Assembly: GCF_038502225.1 (NCBI RefSeq)
Contig: NC_091352.1
Span: 23,562,803 to 23,626,802, forward strand
Reading direction: 5' to 3'
From: Cherax quadricarinatus
Taxonomy: Eukaryota > Arthropoda > Malacostraca > Decapoda > Parastacidae
DNA: 64,000 nucleotides
Shown here: positions 31,150 to 42,515 of the stretch, in pieces
How the letters are laid out: each line of letters opens with the position of its first letter
Numbering within the stretch: position 1 is the stretch's first letter
The notes under the pieces: model-generated
Database searches by the model: none
Seen by the model: only the letters and a program-made list of their open reading frames with translations
What the model was told of the DNA's origin: nothing
Position numbers and translations under genes: made by a program

Positions 31150-33900
31150 ATGTCTGTAAATGTTAATGGGTTATGTAGCGGTATGAAGAGAGATTGGTTT
31201 CGTAATTTTCTGAATAAATCTAGAGTGGATGTTGTGTTCCTGCAGGAGCACAATTTCAAAGAGGGTAGGGTGTTGGAGGTGGCAGGATTTCGAGTAGTTA
31301 CCCTGCCATCTTCCCGTCTAAAAGGTGGTGTGGGAATTTTAATAAGGGAGACGAGCCCGTTTGTTTTGCAGAGAAGCGAGGGAGGAGGGGGAGGGAGGGT
31401 GTTGCGTGTGGATGGGTGGTGGATGGGTAAGCGTGTGTCTTTTGTGAGTGTGTATGCGCCGGCAGAAAATAACATACAGGTAAAGAATGATTTTGTGTGT
31501 GAGGATCTTGTGTTTTTCTTAAGTGCACTGCCAGAGGTGGCGATAGTTGGTGGGGACTGGAATAGTGTAATCAGGGTGGCTGATGTGGACCCAAGAGGGG
31601 CTGGATATATGTCTGTGGCTCTTAGGGATTTATTAAGGGATGTTAGGTTACGTGATGCCTTTGGGGGAGCGGTGTGGGAGACTGAATATACGTTTGTTAG
31701 GAGTGGTTATGTTGCGAGACTAGATAGAGTGTACCTTTCTCAGGGTGTGGACGTGAAATCTTTCAGTACTATTGAGGCTACAATGTCAGATCATAGGGCA
31801 GTGGTGGTGGAGGTTGGGTGGGGGACGCTCGCGGAAATATATAGAAGTTATTGGAAATTAAATATAAGTGTGTTAGGTGATGAGGAGGGGTTGGAGGGGT
31901 TTTCAGTCCTATGGAGGGAGCTTAGTGTGGAAGAACAGGGAGTGGATGAGGAAGGGGAAAGCTCCCGGTATTGATGGTCTCCCGGTAGAATTTTATTTAC
32001 AACATTGGGCGTTGATAAAGGAATTTATAGTTAGGTTATTTAATAGTATGAAGGAGAAGGGTAAGTTGGGGGAGAAGCAGGAAACAGCAGTAGTAGTGTT
32101 GGTCCCGAAGGTCAAGGGGCAGCCCACCCTTCGGGAGTATCGAGCCATATCACTGATGTGTGCAGACTATAAGGTGTTTGCAAAAATTTTAGGTAATAGG
32201 TTCAAATGTGTAGTGGAGAGGGTGGTGTCAAAATCTCAGTTCGGGTTGCCGGGAAGGTCGATGATTGAAGGACATGGGATACTGAGAAGTTTTGTGGAAG
32301 CTAAGGGTGGGGGTGGAGGGGTGGCTTTGTTGGCTCTAGACTGGCAGGGAGCATATGATAGAGTGGAAAGGGGTGCTTTGCAGGTTATACTTAGGAGACA
32401 GGGTTTTGGGGAGGAAATAGTCGAGTGGGTAAATACGTTGTATAAGGGGGCGAAAATGAGGATACAGATTAATGGGTGTGTGGGGAGGGAAATTGCAATG
32501 GGAAGAGGCCTTAGACAGGGATGCCCCATGTCCCAAATATTGTTTGCGTGTTTCCAGGACCCCTTTTATAGAATGGTTGACCGTAGATTATGTACGCCAT
32601 GTGAGGGAAGTATGGTGGGTGGGAGGGCCTGGCCGGGGTTAATTGGATATGTTGACGACACCACTGTTCTCATTCGTGCAGGGATGTCAATGGGAGTGTT
32701 GGACGAGGTGGTGCAATTATTTGGAAGTGCCATGGGTATGCAGGTAAATAGTGCGAAGTCAAGGTGTATGGGGTTGGGTTCTTGGGTGGGGGGTGTGGGG
32801 GGGAGATGTAATGTTGTTAAAGAATGGGCGGTGTCTTTAAAGATTTGTGGTATTATTTATAGGGATGACATGGTTGCGGCGCAGGAGGAAAATTCAGATA
32901 GGTTATTGGAAAGGATCGTGGGGCGGATAGGTGTTCTGAGACCCCAGCACCTAACTCTGATACAGCGAGTGATAGTCGTGAACATTCTATTGTATACTAA
33001 GGTTTGGTATGTTGCAGCTGTGTTCCCAATTACAGGGACAGCGATTGCGGGGATACTAAGACGGGTGTACAAATTTTTATGGGGTTCACGTTGTGATTGG
33101 TTAAGGAGGGAGGTTGTAATGTTACCTGTAAGTCAGGGTGGGTTGGGGTTGTTGGATTTGAGACGGAGGGCTAAATGAACGCGGGGGGTGTGAACGCGGG
33201 GCGTTTGGGAAGGATACACGACAGGCTGGGTATGTGGTATCGAGGAATGGAGTTGAGGTAATGTGAAATAGTTTTGAGGGCTGTGATGTTGGTTAGGGAA
33301 CTGAGAAAGGTTCGTATAAGGGTTTTGTGTAGGTTACTTGTAGGTAGGTGCGTTGTCCCAGTTGAGGGTTTGTTCCCCATGTATGCGTGGAAGAGTATTT
33401 GGTTTAGATTTAGTAAATTGAAGTTAAAACCTCGGGCGCGTGAGGTGATGTTTCGTTTTCTGCATGGGATCCTTCCGTCTGGTGAGATATTACGAAACAG
33501 ACAGGTTGTAGAGGGTGCGGGGTGTGGTATCTGTGGAGGGGATGAGACTGCGTTCCATGTAGTTTACTTTTGTGAAGGGCTAGAGGAGGTCAGGTGCTGG
33601 TTAAGTAGGTTGGTACAGAGGGTGGGGGGCCGTGGGGTGTCGGTTTTGCGTGCTCTAAGTCTAGATATGGGTTGGTTAGATGAGGGTGTCATAAGAGCTT
33701 TAGATCATATCATGGTAGATTATATATATATGTCGTGGGTGATGAGGGGGAGAGGGGATAGTGAGGAGAGAAGGAAGGTTCTTGCGGTAACGTTCTACCG
33801 TACGAGGTGTCGTAACAGAGATTTGTATGGGAGGAGGTGGGATCAGGCTTTCTCAGAGGGGTATAGAATGCTAACGTTAGGGATTCTCATAAATCTGTGA
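31150..33900 (+). pseudogene. Tx1-like LINE ORF2 (LINE C), internally deleted
   Basis: This is a broken endonuclease/reverse transcriptase. The ATG at 31150 lies 14 nt past the ORF1 stop and starts MSVNVNGL, the first strand of the EEP nuclease. FLQEHN, GGDWNSV, YVARLDRVY and SDHRAV follow. Near 31945 about 565 bp are missing relative to LINE B, covering the linker between nuclease and RT, and the frame shifts. The RT continues with RKGKAPGIDGLP, LDWQGAYD, RQGCPMSQ and YVDDTTV. A TGA at 33176-33178 and a small rearranged stretch to about 33250 break it again. The last part, with CGICGGDETAFHVVYFC, ends at 33900. Confidence 0.88.
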
Positions 33901-35068
33901 TTGGAAATGAGTGAGTGAAGGGGTTTTCATAGGTTGGAGGGAGTCAGGGGGCAACAGCGAGCTCGCCTCCCTGGGGGGGGGGGGTCGTGAGAGAGTTGTG
34001 AATGTGGGTTTGGAATGGTTTCCTGGTTTTCATTGGGACTTTATGGCATCCAAGTGTGGATGTAGAGATCAAGGTCTCGTTATGGTAGATATAACACTTT
34101 TCAGAATGTAGGTATAATATAGTAGATTTTTTATGTATAATTATGATGTGTATCTGTCTTGTAATAACATGATTCTTGAGAAATAAGTTCTTTGCGACAT
34201 GAAGTGTGTTTTAGTTTGTATTTATGATACGTGCTGGGTTTTTGCACGATGAGATACACTTATATACTGTTTGGCATTGTGCATACAGTGCATCTGATTA
34301 ATGTGATTTTGTTGCAAATTTTTGTGTGTATGTGTGGGTGTGTGTGTGGATGTGGGTGTGGGTGTGTATGTGTATATATATAAATATTCCTTTCTATTGT
34401 ATTGAGCCTTTGTCATGGGTCAGACGTTATGTAATAATTTATATATGCATGATTGATTCTTTTTAAAGTTTATAATTATGGTCTGTACCCTGATACCGGT
34501 TTGGGGTTTCATGCAAGTTCTTGATGTTAAGTTTTAGTCTGTATGGTATACAGACATATCTAGACAGTTTAGTGACGTAGTCCATTTGTGTCTGAAATTT
34601 GTATATGGGTTTATTGTAACAGTATAGAGCTTCAGTTATTGTGTTCTAAGCTGTATTCTTTGTCTGTTTATTTGTATGTTGGGATATGTTCGGCTGTATT
34701 GTTAGGGATAAGTATGTAGATTTTCTAGTATGATTATAATGTTAGGTTTTGGTTTTTAGATTAATGTGAAAGATGGGATTAAACTGATATAATTTCTTTG
34801 TATATTTTATGTTCAAGTGTATTGAACCTTTGTCAGATGTCATTTATATGTACAATTTATATATATGCAAGGTTTTGTATGTAAATTCATGAACCTGTGA
34901 CATGTTATTATGTTTTTAGTTATGTTCTTGATGTAAGTTGTTGTTGTAACATCTTGCGAGCATGTAGGTACATTCCGTTTGTCAGTTAATTTGATTAGGT
35001 TCCATACTGTTTCTTTATTTTTATGTTAAACTGTATTGGTTTTAAATAAAATATAAAAAAAAAAAAAA
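33901..35068 (+). other. 3' UTR of LINE C
   Basis: This non-coding AT-rich tail includes a GT-rich patch at about 34320-34380. No gene is seen. The end motif TTTTAAATAAAATATAA and the A run close the element. Confidence 0.78.
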
Positions 35069-35080
35069 AATAAAGTGGTT
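35069..35080 (+). repeat. Right 12-bp target duplication of LINE C
   Basis: Second copy of AATAAAGTGGTT (see 28554-28565). Confidence 0.85.
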
Positions 35081-35155
35081 CGCGATATATTATTACAGAA
35101 CTTATTTTAACCAGGCCTTTTATTTTTGTATATAATGGAGTGAAGTAGGGGCGCG
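35081..35155 (+). other. Flank between LINE C and satellite array 2
   Basis: This starts CGCGATATATTATTACAGAA. From ATATTATTACAG on it matches the flank behind LINE B (10294-10365), so the LINE C and LINE B insertion points lie about 10 bp apart in equivalent copies of the locus. Confidence 0.8.
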
Positions 35156-37034
35156 TAACATTCAGTTCAGACCACCATTGTTGCTAGTTCAGTTCACACC
35201 ACCATTGTTGCTAGTTCAGTTCAGACCACCGTTGTTGCTAGTTCAGTTCAGACCACCATTATTGCTAGTTCATTTCAGACCACCATTTTTGTTAGTTCAG
35301 TTCAGACCACCATTGTTGCTAGTTCAGTTCAGACCACCATTGTTGCTAGTTCAGTTCAGACCACCATTGTTGCTAGTTCAGTTCGGACCACCATTATTGC
35401 TAGTTCAGATCAGACCACCATTGTCGCTAGTTCAGTTCAGACCATTATTGTTGCTAGTTCAGTTCAGACCACCATTGTTGCTAGTTCAGTTCAGACCACC
35501 GTTGTTGCTAGTTCAGTTCAGACCAACATTATTGCTAGTTCATTTCAGACCACCATTGTTGCTAGTTCAGTTCAGACCACCATTGTTGCTAGTTGAGTTC
35601 AGACCACCATTGTTGCTAGTTCAGTTCAGACCACCATTGTTGCTAGTTCAGTTCAGACCACTATTGTTGCTAGTTCAGTTCAGACCTCCGTTGTTGCTAA
35701 TTCAGTTCAGACCACCATTATTGCTAGTTCAGTTCAGACCACCGTTGTTGCTAGTTCAGTTCATACCACCATTATTGCTAGTTCAGTTCAGACCACTATT
35801 ATTGCTAGTTCAGTTCAGACCACCATTGTTGCTAGTTCAGTTCAGACCACCATTGTTGCTAGTTCAGTTCAGACCACCATTGTTGCTAGTTCAGTTCAGA
35901 CCACCATTATTGCTAGTTCAGTTCAGACCACCATTGTCGCTAGTTCAGTTCAGACCATTATTGTTGCTAGTTCAGTTCAGACAACCATTGTTGCTAGTTC
36001 AGTTCAGACCAACATTATTGCTAGTTCATTTCAGACCACCGTTGTTGCTAGTTCAGTTCAGACCACCATTATTGCTAGTTCAGTTCAGACCACCATTATT
36101 GCTAGTTCAGTTCAGACAACCATTGTTGCTAGTTCAGTTCAGACCACCATTGTTGCTAGTTCAGTTCAGACCACCATTGTTGCTAGTTCAGCTCAGACCA
36201 CCATTATTGCTAGTTCATTTCAGACCACCATTATTGCTAGTTCAGTTCAGACCACCATTGTTGCTAGTTCAGTTCAGACCACCATTTTTGCTAGTTCAGT
36301 TCAGTCCACCATTATTGCTAGTTCAGTTCTGACCACCATTGTTGCTAGTTCAGTTCAGACCACCATTGTTGCTAGTTCAGTTCAGACCACCATTATTGCT
36401 AGTTCAGTTCAGACCACCATTATTGCTAGTTCAGTTCAGACCACCATTGTTGCTAGTTCAGTTCAGACCACCATTGTTGCTAGTTCAGTTCAGACCACCA
36501 TTATTGCTAGTTCAGTTCAGACCACCATTATTTCTAGTTCAGTTCGGACCACCATTGTTGCTAGTTCAGTTCAGACCACCATTTTTGCTTCTTCATTTCA
36601 GACCACCATTATTGCTAGTTCAGTTCAGACCACCATTGTTGCTAGTTCAGTTCAGACCACCATTTTTGCTTGTTCAGTTCAGACCACCATTATTGCTAGT
36701 TCAGTTCAGACCACCATTGTTGCTAGTTCAATTCAGACCACAATTGTTGCTAGTTCAGTTCAGACCACCATTGTTGCTAGTTCAGTTCAGACCATTGTTA
36801 CTAGTTCAGTTCAGACCACCATTGTTGCTAGTTCAGTACAGACCACCATTATTGCTAGTTCAGTTCAGACCATTGTTACTAGTTCAGTTCAGACCACCAT
36901 TGTTGCTAGTTCAGTACAGACCACCATTATTGCTAGTTCAGTTCAGAACACCATTGTTGCTAGTTCAGTTCAGACCACCATTGTTGCTTGTTCAGTTCAG
37001 ACCACCATTGTTGCTTGTTCAGTTCAGACCACCA
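35156..37034 (+). repeat. 27-bp satellite array 2 (about 70 units)
   Basis: This has the same 27-bp unit and orientation as array 1. The first five units carry the same ordered variants as array 1 (CACACC in unit 2, CCGTTG in unit 3, CATTTCAG and TTTTTGTTAG in units 4-5). Later units differ. A 28-bp minisatellite begins directly at its right end. Confidence 0.96.
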
Positions 37035-37433
37035 ACGCAGCAGAGTATGTCTCCTCGTTACCTCGCAGCAGAGTCTCTCTGCTTGTTACCTCTCAGCAGA
37101 GTCTGTCTGCTCGTTACCTCGCAGCAGAATCTGTCTGCTCGTTACCTCGCAGCAGAGTCTGTCTGCTCGTAATCTCGCAGCAGAGTCTGTCTGTTCGTTA
37201 TCTCGCAGCCGAATCTCTCTTCTTGTTACCTCTCAGCAGAGTCCGTCTGCTCGTTAGCTCGCAGCATAGTCCGCCTACTCTTAACCTCGCAGCAGAGTTC
37301 ACCTGCTCGTTACCTCGCAGCAGAGTCCGTCTGCTAGTTACTTCGCAGTAGAGTCCGTCTGCTCGTTTCCTCGCAGCATAGTCCGTCTGCTCGTTTCCTC
37401 GCAGCATAGTCCGCCTGCTCGTTTCCTCGCAGC
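37035..37433 (+). repeat. 28-bp minisatellite, left part (about 14 degenerate units)
   Basis: The unit contains GCAGCAGAGTCTGTCTGCTC followed by GTTACCTC. The same family reappears at 46730-47035, on the other side of the CR1 element, so one array was probably split by that insertion. Confidence 0.92.
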
Positions 37434-39403
37434 CTAAGAACATAAGAACATAAGAAAGAAGGAACACTGCAACAGGTCTTCTGACCCATGCTTAGTAGGT
37501 CCATGTCCCCCCCCCCGGGATTAACTCAATGCATCCCCCCCGGATTAGCCCAATAACCCACCCAGTCTGGTCACCTCCACTCAAGGAAGGAGCACGGCAC
37601 CAGACCCAGCAGCACAAGCTAGTCATGTTGAACTCACACCCACCGACACCCACTCCCTTATTTATCTAACTTATTTTTAAAACTACACAACGTTTTAGCC
37701 TCAATAACTGTACTCGGGAGTTTGTTCCACTCATCCACAACTCTATTACCAAATCAGTGCTTTCCTACATCCTTCCTGAATCTGAATTTTTCCAACTTGA
37801 AACCATTGCTACGAGTCCTGTCTTGTCTGGAAATTTTCAGCACATTATTTACATCCCCTTTATTTATTCCTGTTTTCCGTTTATACACCTCAATCATATC
37901 CCCCCTAATTCTACGCCTTTCGAGAGAATGCAGATTCAGGGCCCTCAGTCTATCCTCATAGGGAAGATTTCTGATACATGGGATCATCTTTGTCATCCTC
38001 CTCTGTACGTTTTCCAGAGCATTTATGTCCATTCTGTAATACGGGGACCAGAAGTGAGCAGCATAGTCTAAATGAGGCCTAACCAAGGATATATAGAGTT
38101 GAAGAACAACCTGAGGACTTCTATTATTTATACTTCTAGATATGAAGCCAAGAATTCTGTTAGCTTTATTGCGAACACTAATGCACTGTTGTCTTGGTTT
38201 TAGATTACTGCTAACGAGAACTCCTAATTCCTTTTCGCAATCAGAAATATTAAGATCTACATTATTTAGTTCATATGTGGCATGGTTATTGACCTGTCCA
38301 ACATTTAGAACTTTGCATTTGTCAATACTAAACTGCATCTGCCACTTCTCCGACCATTGCAACAGTCTATTAAAATCATCCTGGAGTGCTCTAGTATCCT
38401 CATTAGAATGAATTGGACGGCCTATTTTAGTGTCATCAGCAGATTTGCTTATGTCGCTATTTATTCCCTCATCTATGTCGTTTATGTAAATTGTGAACAG
38501 CAACGGGCCCAACAATGACCCCTGAGGAACACCGCTTGTGACGTGCCCCCATTCTGATTTCTCCCCATTTATGCAAACTCTCTGCTGTCTATTTGTCAGC
38601 CATGCCTCTACCCAGGAAAAAATTTCTCCCCCTGTTCCGTGTGCCTTAAGTTTCCTCAATAGCCTCTGGTGTGGAACTCTATCGAAAGCCTTACTGAAGT
38701 CCATATACACAATATCCTATTCATTACTATGATCTACCTCCTCAAACACCTTAGTGAAAAAAGTTAGTAAATTTGTAAGACAGGAATGCCCCTTTGTAAA
38801 AACCGTGTTGAGATTTATTAATCAATCTGTGCCTGTCAAGATGGTTACGAATTGCTTCGGCAATTATTGATTCCATAAATTTTCCCTCTATGGAGATAAG
38901 GCTTATTGGTCTACAGTTCGAAGCCAAGGACCTGTCACCTGCCTTGTAAATAGGTATTAAATTTGCCATTTTCCACTTTTCAGGCACTATGCCAGTTTGT
39001 AGTGATATGTTAAAAAGATTAGCCAAAGGTATGCTAAGTTCCTCTTTACATTCCTTTAACACATCAGGGCCTGGGGATTTGTTAGGTTTTAGTTTCTCTA
39101 TTTGTCTGAGGACCATGTCACTAGTTACCACAATCGTGCATATTTTATTATCGTCCTGTTCTACATAATCTATTATTTCAGGAATATCGCTAGTATTTTC
39201 CTTGGTGAAAACTGAGAGGAAGTAGGTATTGAGAATTTCACACATATCCTTATCACTGTCAGTGATCTGACCAGAGTTACTCTTAAGTGGGCCAATCTTG
39301 TCCCTAATCTTACTTCTGTAAACCTGAAAGAACCCTTTTGGGTTAGTCTTTGAATCCCTTGCGACCTTAGCCTCATAAACCTTTTTGCTTTTCTTACTTC
39401 TTT
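37434..39403 (-). mobile_element. CR1-type LINE, 3' portion
   Basis: This reverse-strand element covers the RT part of ORF2 and a short 3' UTR. It ends in the octamer repeat TTCTTATG (seen forward as CATAAGAACATAAGAA at 37441-37456). A terminal 8-bp repeat is diagnostic of CR1-group LINEs. The upstream side is cut at 39403 by a BEL/Pao LTR. Pieces of the 5' half lie at 45280-46735. Confidence 0.88.
37754..39376 (-). pseudogene. CR1-type LINE reverse transcriptase, broken
   Basis: This is the C-terminal two thirds of a CR1/Jockey-type ORF2. In the order of the reverse strand it shows LKPNKSPGPD, then NCRPISLISIEGK. A frameshift follows near 38710-38800, in the QHGF..G..F region. The frame continues with YMDFSKAFDRVPH (motif A), SGVPQGSLLGPLLF (motif B) and SADDTKI in place of FADD (motif C, with Phe changed to Ser). 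The thumb and C-terminal region (LVRPHLDYAAHFWSPY, LERRRIRGDMIEVYK) ends near 37754. The frameshift and in-frame stops show that it is inactive. Confidence 0.88.
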
Positions 39404-40401
39404 TGTGGAGAAATTTTCTCCAGGAGGGGGGTATCAGCCCCCTTCAGCCCCTTCAGCCCTTTCAGCCCTGAGGGGCCCAGCCCTCTCAGAAGGGGCAAGC
39501 GTCTTGTTTACTGCTACAGTGAGTAATTGATCGCAGATGCAGTACGAGTATGCGACGTGCTAAAGCGACCGTGGCTCCTTGCAGTCCAGTGTTGCAGAGT
39601 GTATTTTAATAAGAGACAGTTCATCTCTTACCTTAGCAGGACAATTAAGGAAAACCCTGCTCCCACTTTATTACCATGGTAAAGATAGTGTACATTGTTG
39701 TCTATGCTTAAGACAGCAAGAATCAAACATTCTGCTTTGCTTCATCGAGGAAGTGGCAAGGAAGCAAAAGTACTATGTCAGCTTTTCCTTTGTGCAAGGG
39801 GCAGTGACAGCATGGGGCGCTGTGGCATGTTCAGATTACTTTTGACTCTACTGAGAGTGACACTGACGCCAGGATAACCAACAAAGAACGATCTGTGCCT
39901 TAGTGTGAACAAAGTGTCTCATAAAACACAATAAACACTTAAGAGAAGTTTGATCAGCTTCTTTAGTGATAAGATTGTGAACAATAAAGACAAATCTTGT
40001 GGAACATAGTGTACCAGTGTGCGTTTTCCTAGACTATGGAAGACGTGGACATCCAAGGACACTTCAGCTTCTATCAAGTCACCGATATCTGTCGAAGGTG
40101 TGAAGAACACCATAGCTCACGCTACAAGAGCAAGGTAGGTTACGAATTTCTTGTAGTACGGGGGACTGCGCAGTTCTTGAGCCATCAGTAAATGAAATAT
40201 GCTGACATAACACCCCCTAGGGGTAATTTATAATCTTACAAATTATAACTCTTTACAGCCCGTTGAGAGATGACTTCGACAGCTTTTCAAGACCTCGTCT
40301 GCAGGGGCGGCTGTGTGGACGATTTGCTGTCTTTTATCAGCTAAGTGTTCCCTATATTTAAGTTTAAAATTAAGCTTAGCTGGTAATGCCATTTCTCAAC
40401 A
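39404..40401 (+). promoter_or_regulatory. 5' LTR of the BEL/Pao element
   Basis: This 998-bp LTR begins TGTGGAGAAATTTTCTCC and ends CTCAACA. It is homologous along its length to the solo LTR at 7031-8093, with substitutions and small indels. AATAAA is at 39983-39988. The LTR should hold the promoter and RNA end signals of the element. Confidence 0.9.
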
Positions 40402-41207
40402 TATTGGTCGTGCTCGAACCGGATAAAGGCCACACTGTGGTCCAAATATGTTGTACTACAGTGTACAAATAACTTACGAGCCAAGGTCCTTCGAAAAAAG
40501 CTGTAAAACTAGTGTTTTACAATTTAAATCAGTATAAATGAGTCCCTCCAGACTCAATCACAGAGAATGGGCAGCCAAAAGAAAACGGGCGCTCACTCAG
40601 CGTTCATCCAAAGAAAACGGGAGCTGGGTGACTCACCCAACAAGAAAACGGGGGATGGCACCCTGCATCCACTGCTCCAATCTCGAAAATCGCTGACTAA
40701 GACAACAACCACCCAAGTGATGTTCAGTTTGTCTGAGTGTATATACACATAGTGTTTATAATGTTTATAGACAGAAATTAAGAGACAAGATTGTGTTAAA
40801 GTTTGTTTCTTATAGATATACCTGTTATATTAAAGGAACTTATATATAAAGTGTAAGCTTTCAAATATATATTAACAGTGACATTTATATATGTGTAAGT
40901 AATATTCACGTGTGATTTACAGTTATACAGTGACATTTATAGTGTATAGTGAATGAAGTGTATAACATCGTTATTTACGATTAATCATCGTGGTCAGGCT
41001 GACACAGCAAACTCTAAGCCATAAACACCAGCCACATGTACTGTGTACCCTTCATGGTCATTGACCCTGAGGTTAAGCTTAGTAGGTCAGTAGTGTCTGA
41101 CTCGATTATTGCTGACTTAAGCATAACAAAAACTCAGCTGTTTATAGCAGTACAGTGTTTTTTAAACACTCGAAGTGTGGTGCTAGAATTGTCAATATAT
41201 CATTAAA
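40402..41207 (+). other. BEL/Pao leader with candidate primer-binding site
   Basis: TGG starts 3 nt after the LTR end (40405) and opens a possible tRNA primer-binding site, TGGTCGTGCTCGAACC. The matching tRNA was not identified. The rest is non-coding leader and contains three AGAAAACGGG copies between about 40580 and 40655. Confidence 0.5.
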
Positions 41208-42515
41208 ATGGCTTGTTTGAAAACTCAGTTTCAGTCTTTACAGACTAAGATTACACGATTAGAAAATCTAATTTCAGTCTGTATAGGATTAACTAAAGAT
41301 ACAAACATAGATTTTGATGATCTTGAGGTCAAATTTGAATTACTTACACAACGTCTGGAAATAATTAATTCAGACTTTACACATTATGAAAATAAATTTC
41401 TTGAATCAGATCCATCTGAGGATGAAATTAAAAATGTTTTGGATACTTTTAGTAATCAACAATTAAGGTGGACAGGAGTACAGGCTATCTGCCGCAAAAC
41501 TCTGTCACAGAGACCTACTGTAACTAGTGGTCAAACACCTGTTACACCTGTAACAACAAGTGTCCCATTACCAAGCTTACCTACATTGTCATTACCTATT
41601 TTCCAAGGTCATAATTATGAAGAATTCATTAGTGGTTTTCAATCCATAGTAAATTCACGAACTGACATAGATGAGATTGCTAAGTTCAATTACCTTAAAT
41701 GTCTTGTGAAGGAAGAACCCTATGAACTGATTAAGTCATTTCCGGTGGTTAAAGGCAATTACCAAATAGCCTTACGTGTCTTAGCAGACAATTACTTCGA
41801 TGCTGACAAGGCTAGAGTTAGACATGCAGTCTTAATATCAAGCTTGAAGCCACCCAAACATTGTTTTTCAGACTTACAGGCATTTAGAATCACATTAGAC
41901 AATAGTCTCAGATCTCTAGGTGCTAAATATGACCTAAGGCAATGTGATTGGTTTATCAGTGGTATTGTACAGGATAAGGTGTCACCACAAACTATTGAAC
42001 GATTAAATATTATTTTCAATAAACGTTATTTCACTTGTGAAGAAATTAGCAGTGGTTTACAAACAATAGTTTCATGCATGCAAGCAACGAGACAAGATGA
42101 AGAATCCACAAATCCAGTGGATAACAAACCTTCAACTCGGTATAAAAAGAGTATACCTACTCCCACTAAACCACAGAATGGGAAATCCCATATAGGCATT
42201 TATCAAGCTGTGAATACAAAAGACAGTAAACAGACTGTCATACATAAACGTACTCCAAAATGTGTACTTTGTGACGGAATACATTGGGCACAGTATTGTA
42301 GTCAATACACATCAATGGAGGCACGTAAACAACGTGTTCATCAGCTGAAAAGATGCATCAAGTGTTTAGGTGAACACAAGGGAGGAAAATGCTCACTGAA
42401 GAAGTGTTTTAAATGGAAGGGTATGCATCATACAGCATTATGCCCAAATACTTTTGCTGAACAGCAGAACAGAGGTAACAGAAGTAACTGTGAAGTGATA
42501 ATAGTGCAGTCATGA
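41208..42515 (+). CDS. gag: BEL/Pao Gag polyprotein
   Basis: This 435-residue Gag starts MACLKTQFQSLQ and would form the particle shell and bind the RNA. An N-terminal coiled-coil-like part is followed by the capsid-type DUF1759 region at about residues 125-285 (LPIFQGHNYEEFISGFQSIV, then DADKARVRHAVL). The zinc knuckles come last: CVLCDGIHWAQYC, CIKCLGEHKGGKC and CFKWKGMHHTALC. BEL/Pao Gags normally have CX2CX3HX4C in all three. Here the second Cys of the third knuckle is Trp. The frame runs a few codons into the tandem array before stopping, so the natural C-terminus and pol are missing. Confidence 0.88.
   Translation: MACLKTQFQSLQTKITRLENLISVCIGLTKDTNIDFDDLEVKFELLTQRLEIINSDFTHYENKFLESDPSEDEIKNVLDTFSNQQLRWTGVQAICRKTLSQRPTVTSGQTPVTPVTTSVPLPSLPTLSLPIFQGHNYEEFISGFQSIVNSRTDIDEIAKFNYLKCLVKEEPYELIKSFPVVKGNYQIALRVLADNYFDADKARVRHAVLISSLKPPKHCFSDLQAFRITLDNSLRSLGAKYDLRQCDWFISGIVQDKVSPQTIERLNIIFNKRYFTCEEISSGLQTIVSCMQATRQDEESTNPVDNKPSTRYKKSIPTPTKPQNGKSHIGIYQAVNTKDSKQTVIHKRTPKCVLCDGIHWAQYCSQYTSMEARKQRVHQLKRCIKCLGEHKGGKCSLKKCFKWKGMHHTALCPNTFAEQQNRGNRSNCEVIIVQS

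Larger units (their letters stand above)
28566..35068 (+). mobile_element. Tx1-like LINE C, degraded
   Basis: This element is a sister subfamily to LINE B, flanked by a 12-bp target duplication. It has a 75-bp 5' UTR, an ORF1 with an early stop and a DNA-transposon insertion, an ORF2 with an internal deletion and later stops, and a 1.17-kb 3' UTR. The 3' end is TTTTAAATAAAATATAA plus A run. Confidence 0.9.
39404..42495 (+). mobile_element. BEL/Pao retrotransposon, truncated (5' LTR, leader, gag)
   Basis: This is an LTR retrotransposon inserted in the CR1 element. It has a 5' LTR, an 0.8-kb leader with a candidate primer-binding site, and a gag gene. No protease, reverse transcriptase, RNase H, integrase or 3' LTR follows, and the sequence passes straight into a 28-bp tandem array. 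The 5-bp target next to the LTR is TCTTT (39399-39403). Its partner could not be found because the 3' end is lost. Confidence 0.88.

Noticed and set aside
40567..40752. Small open frame in the BEL/Pao leader
   Set aside because: It lies in the untranslated leader, has three short AGAAAACGGG repeats and no recognisable domain.
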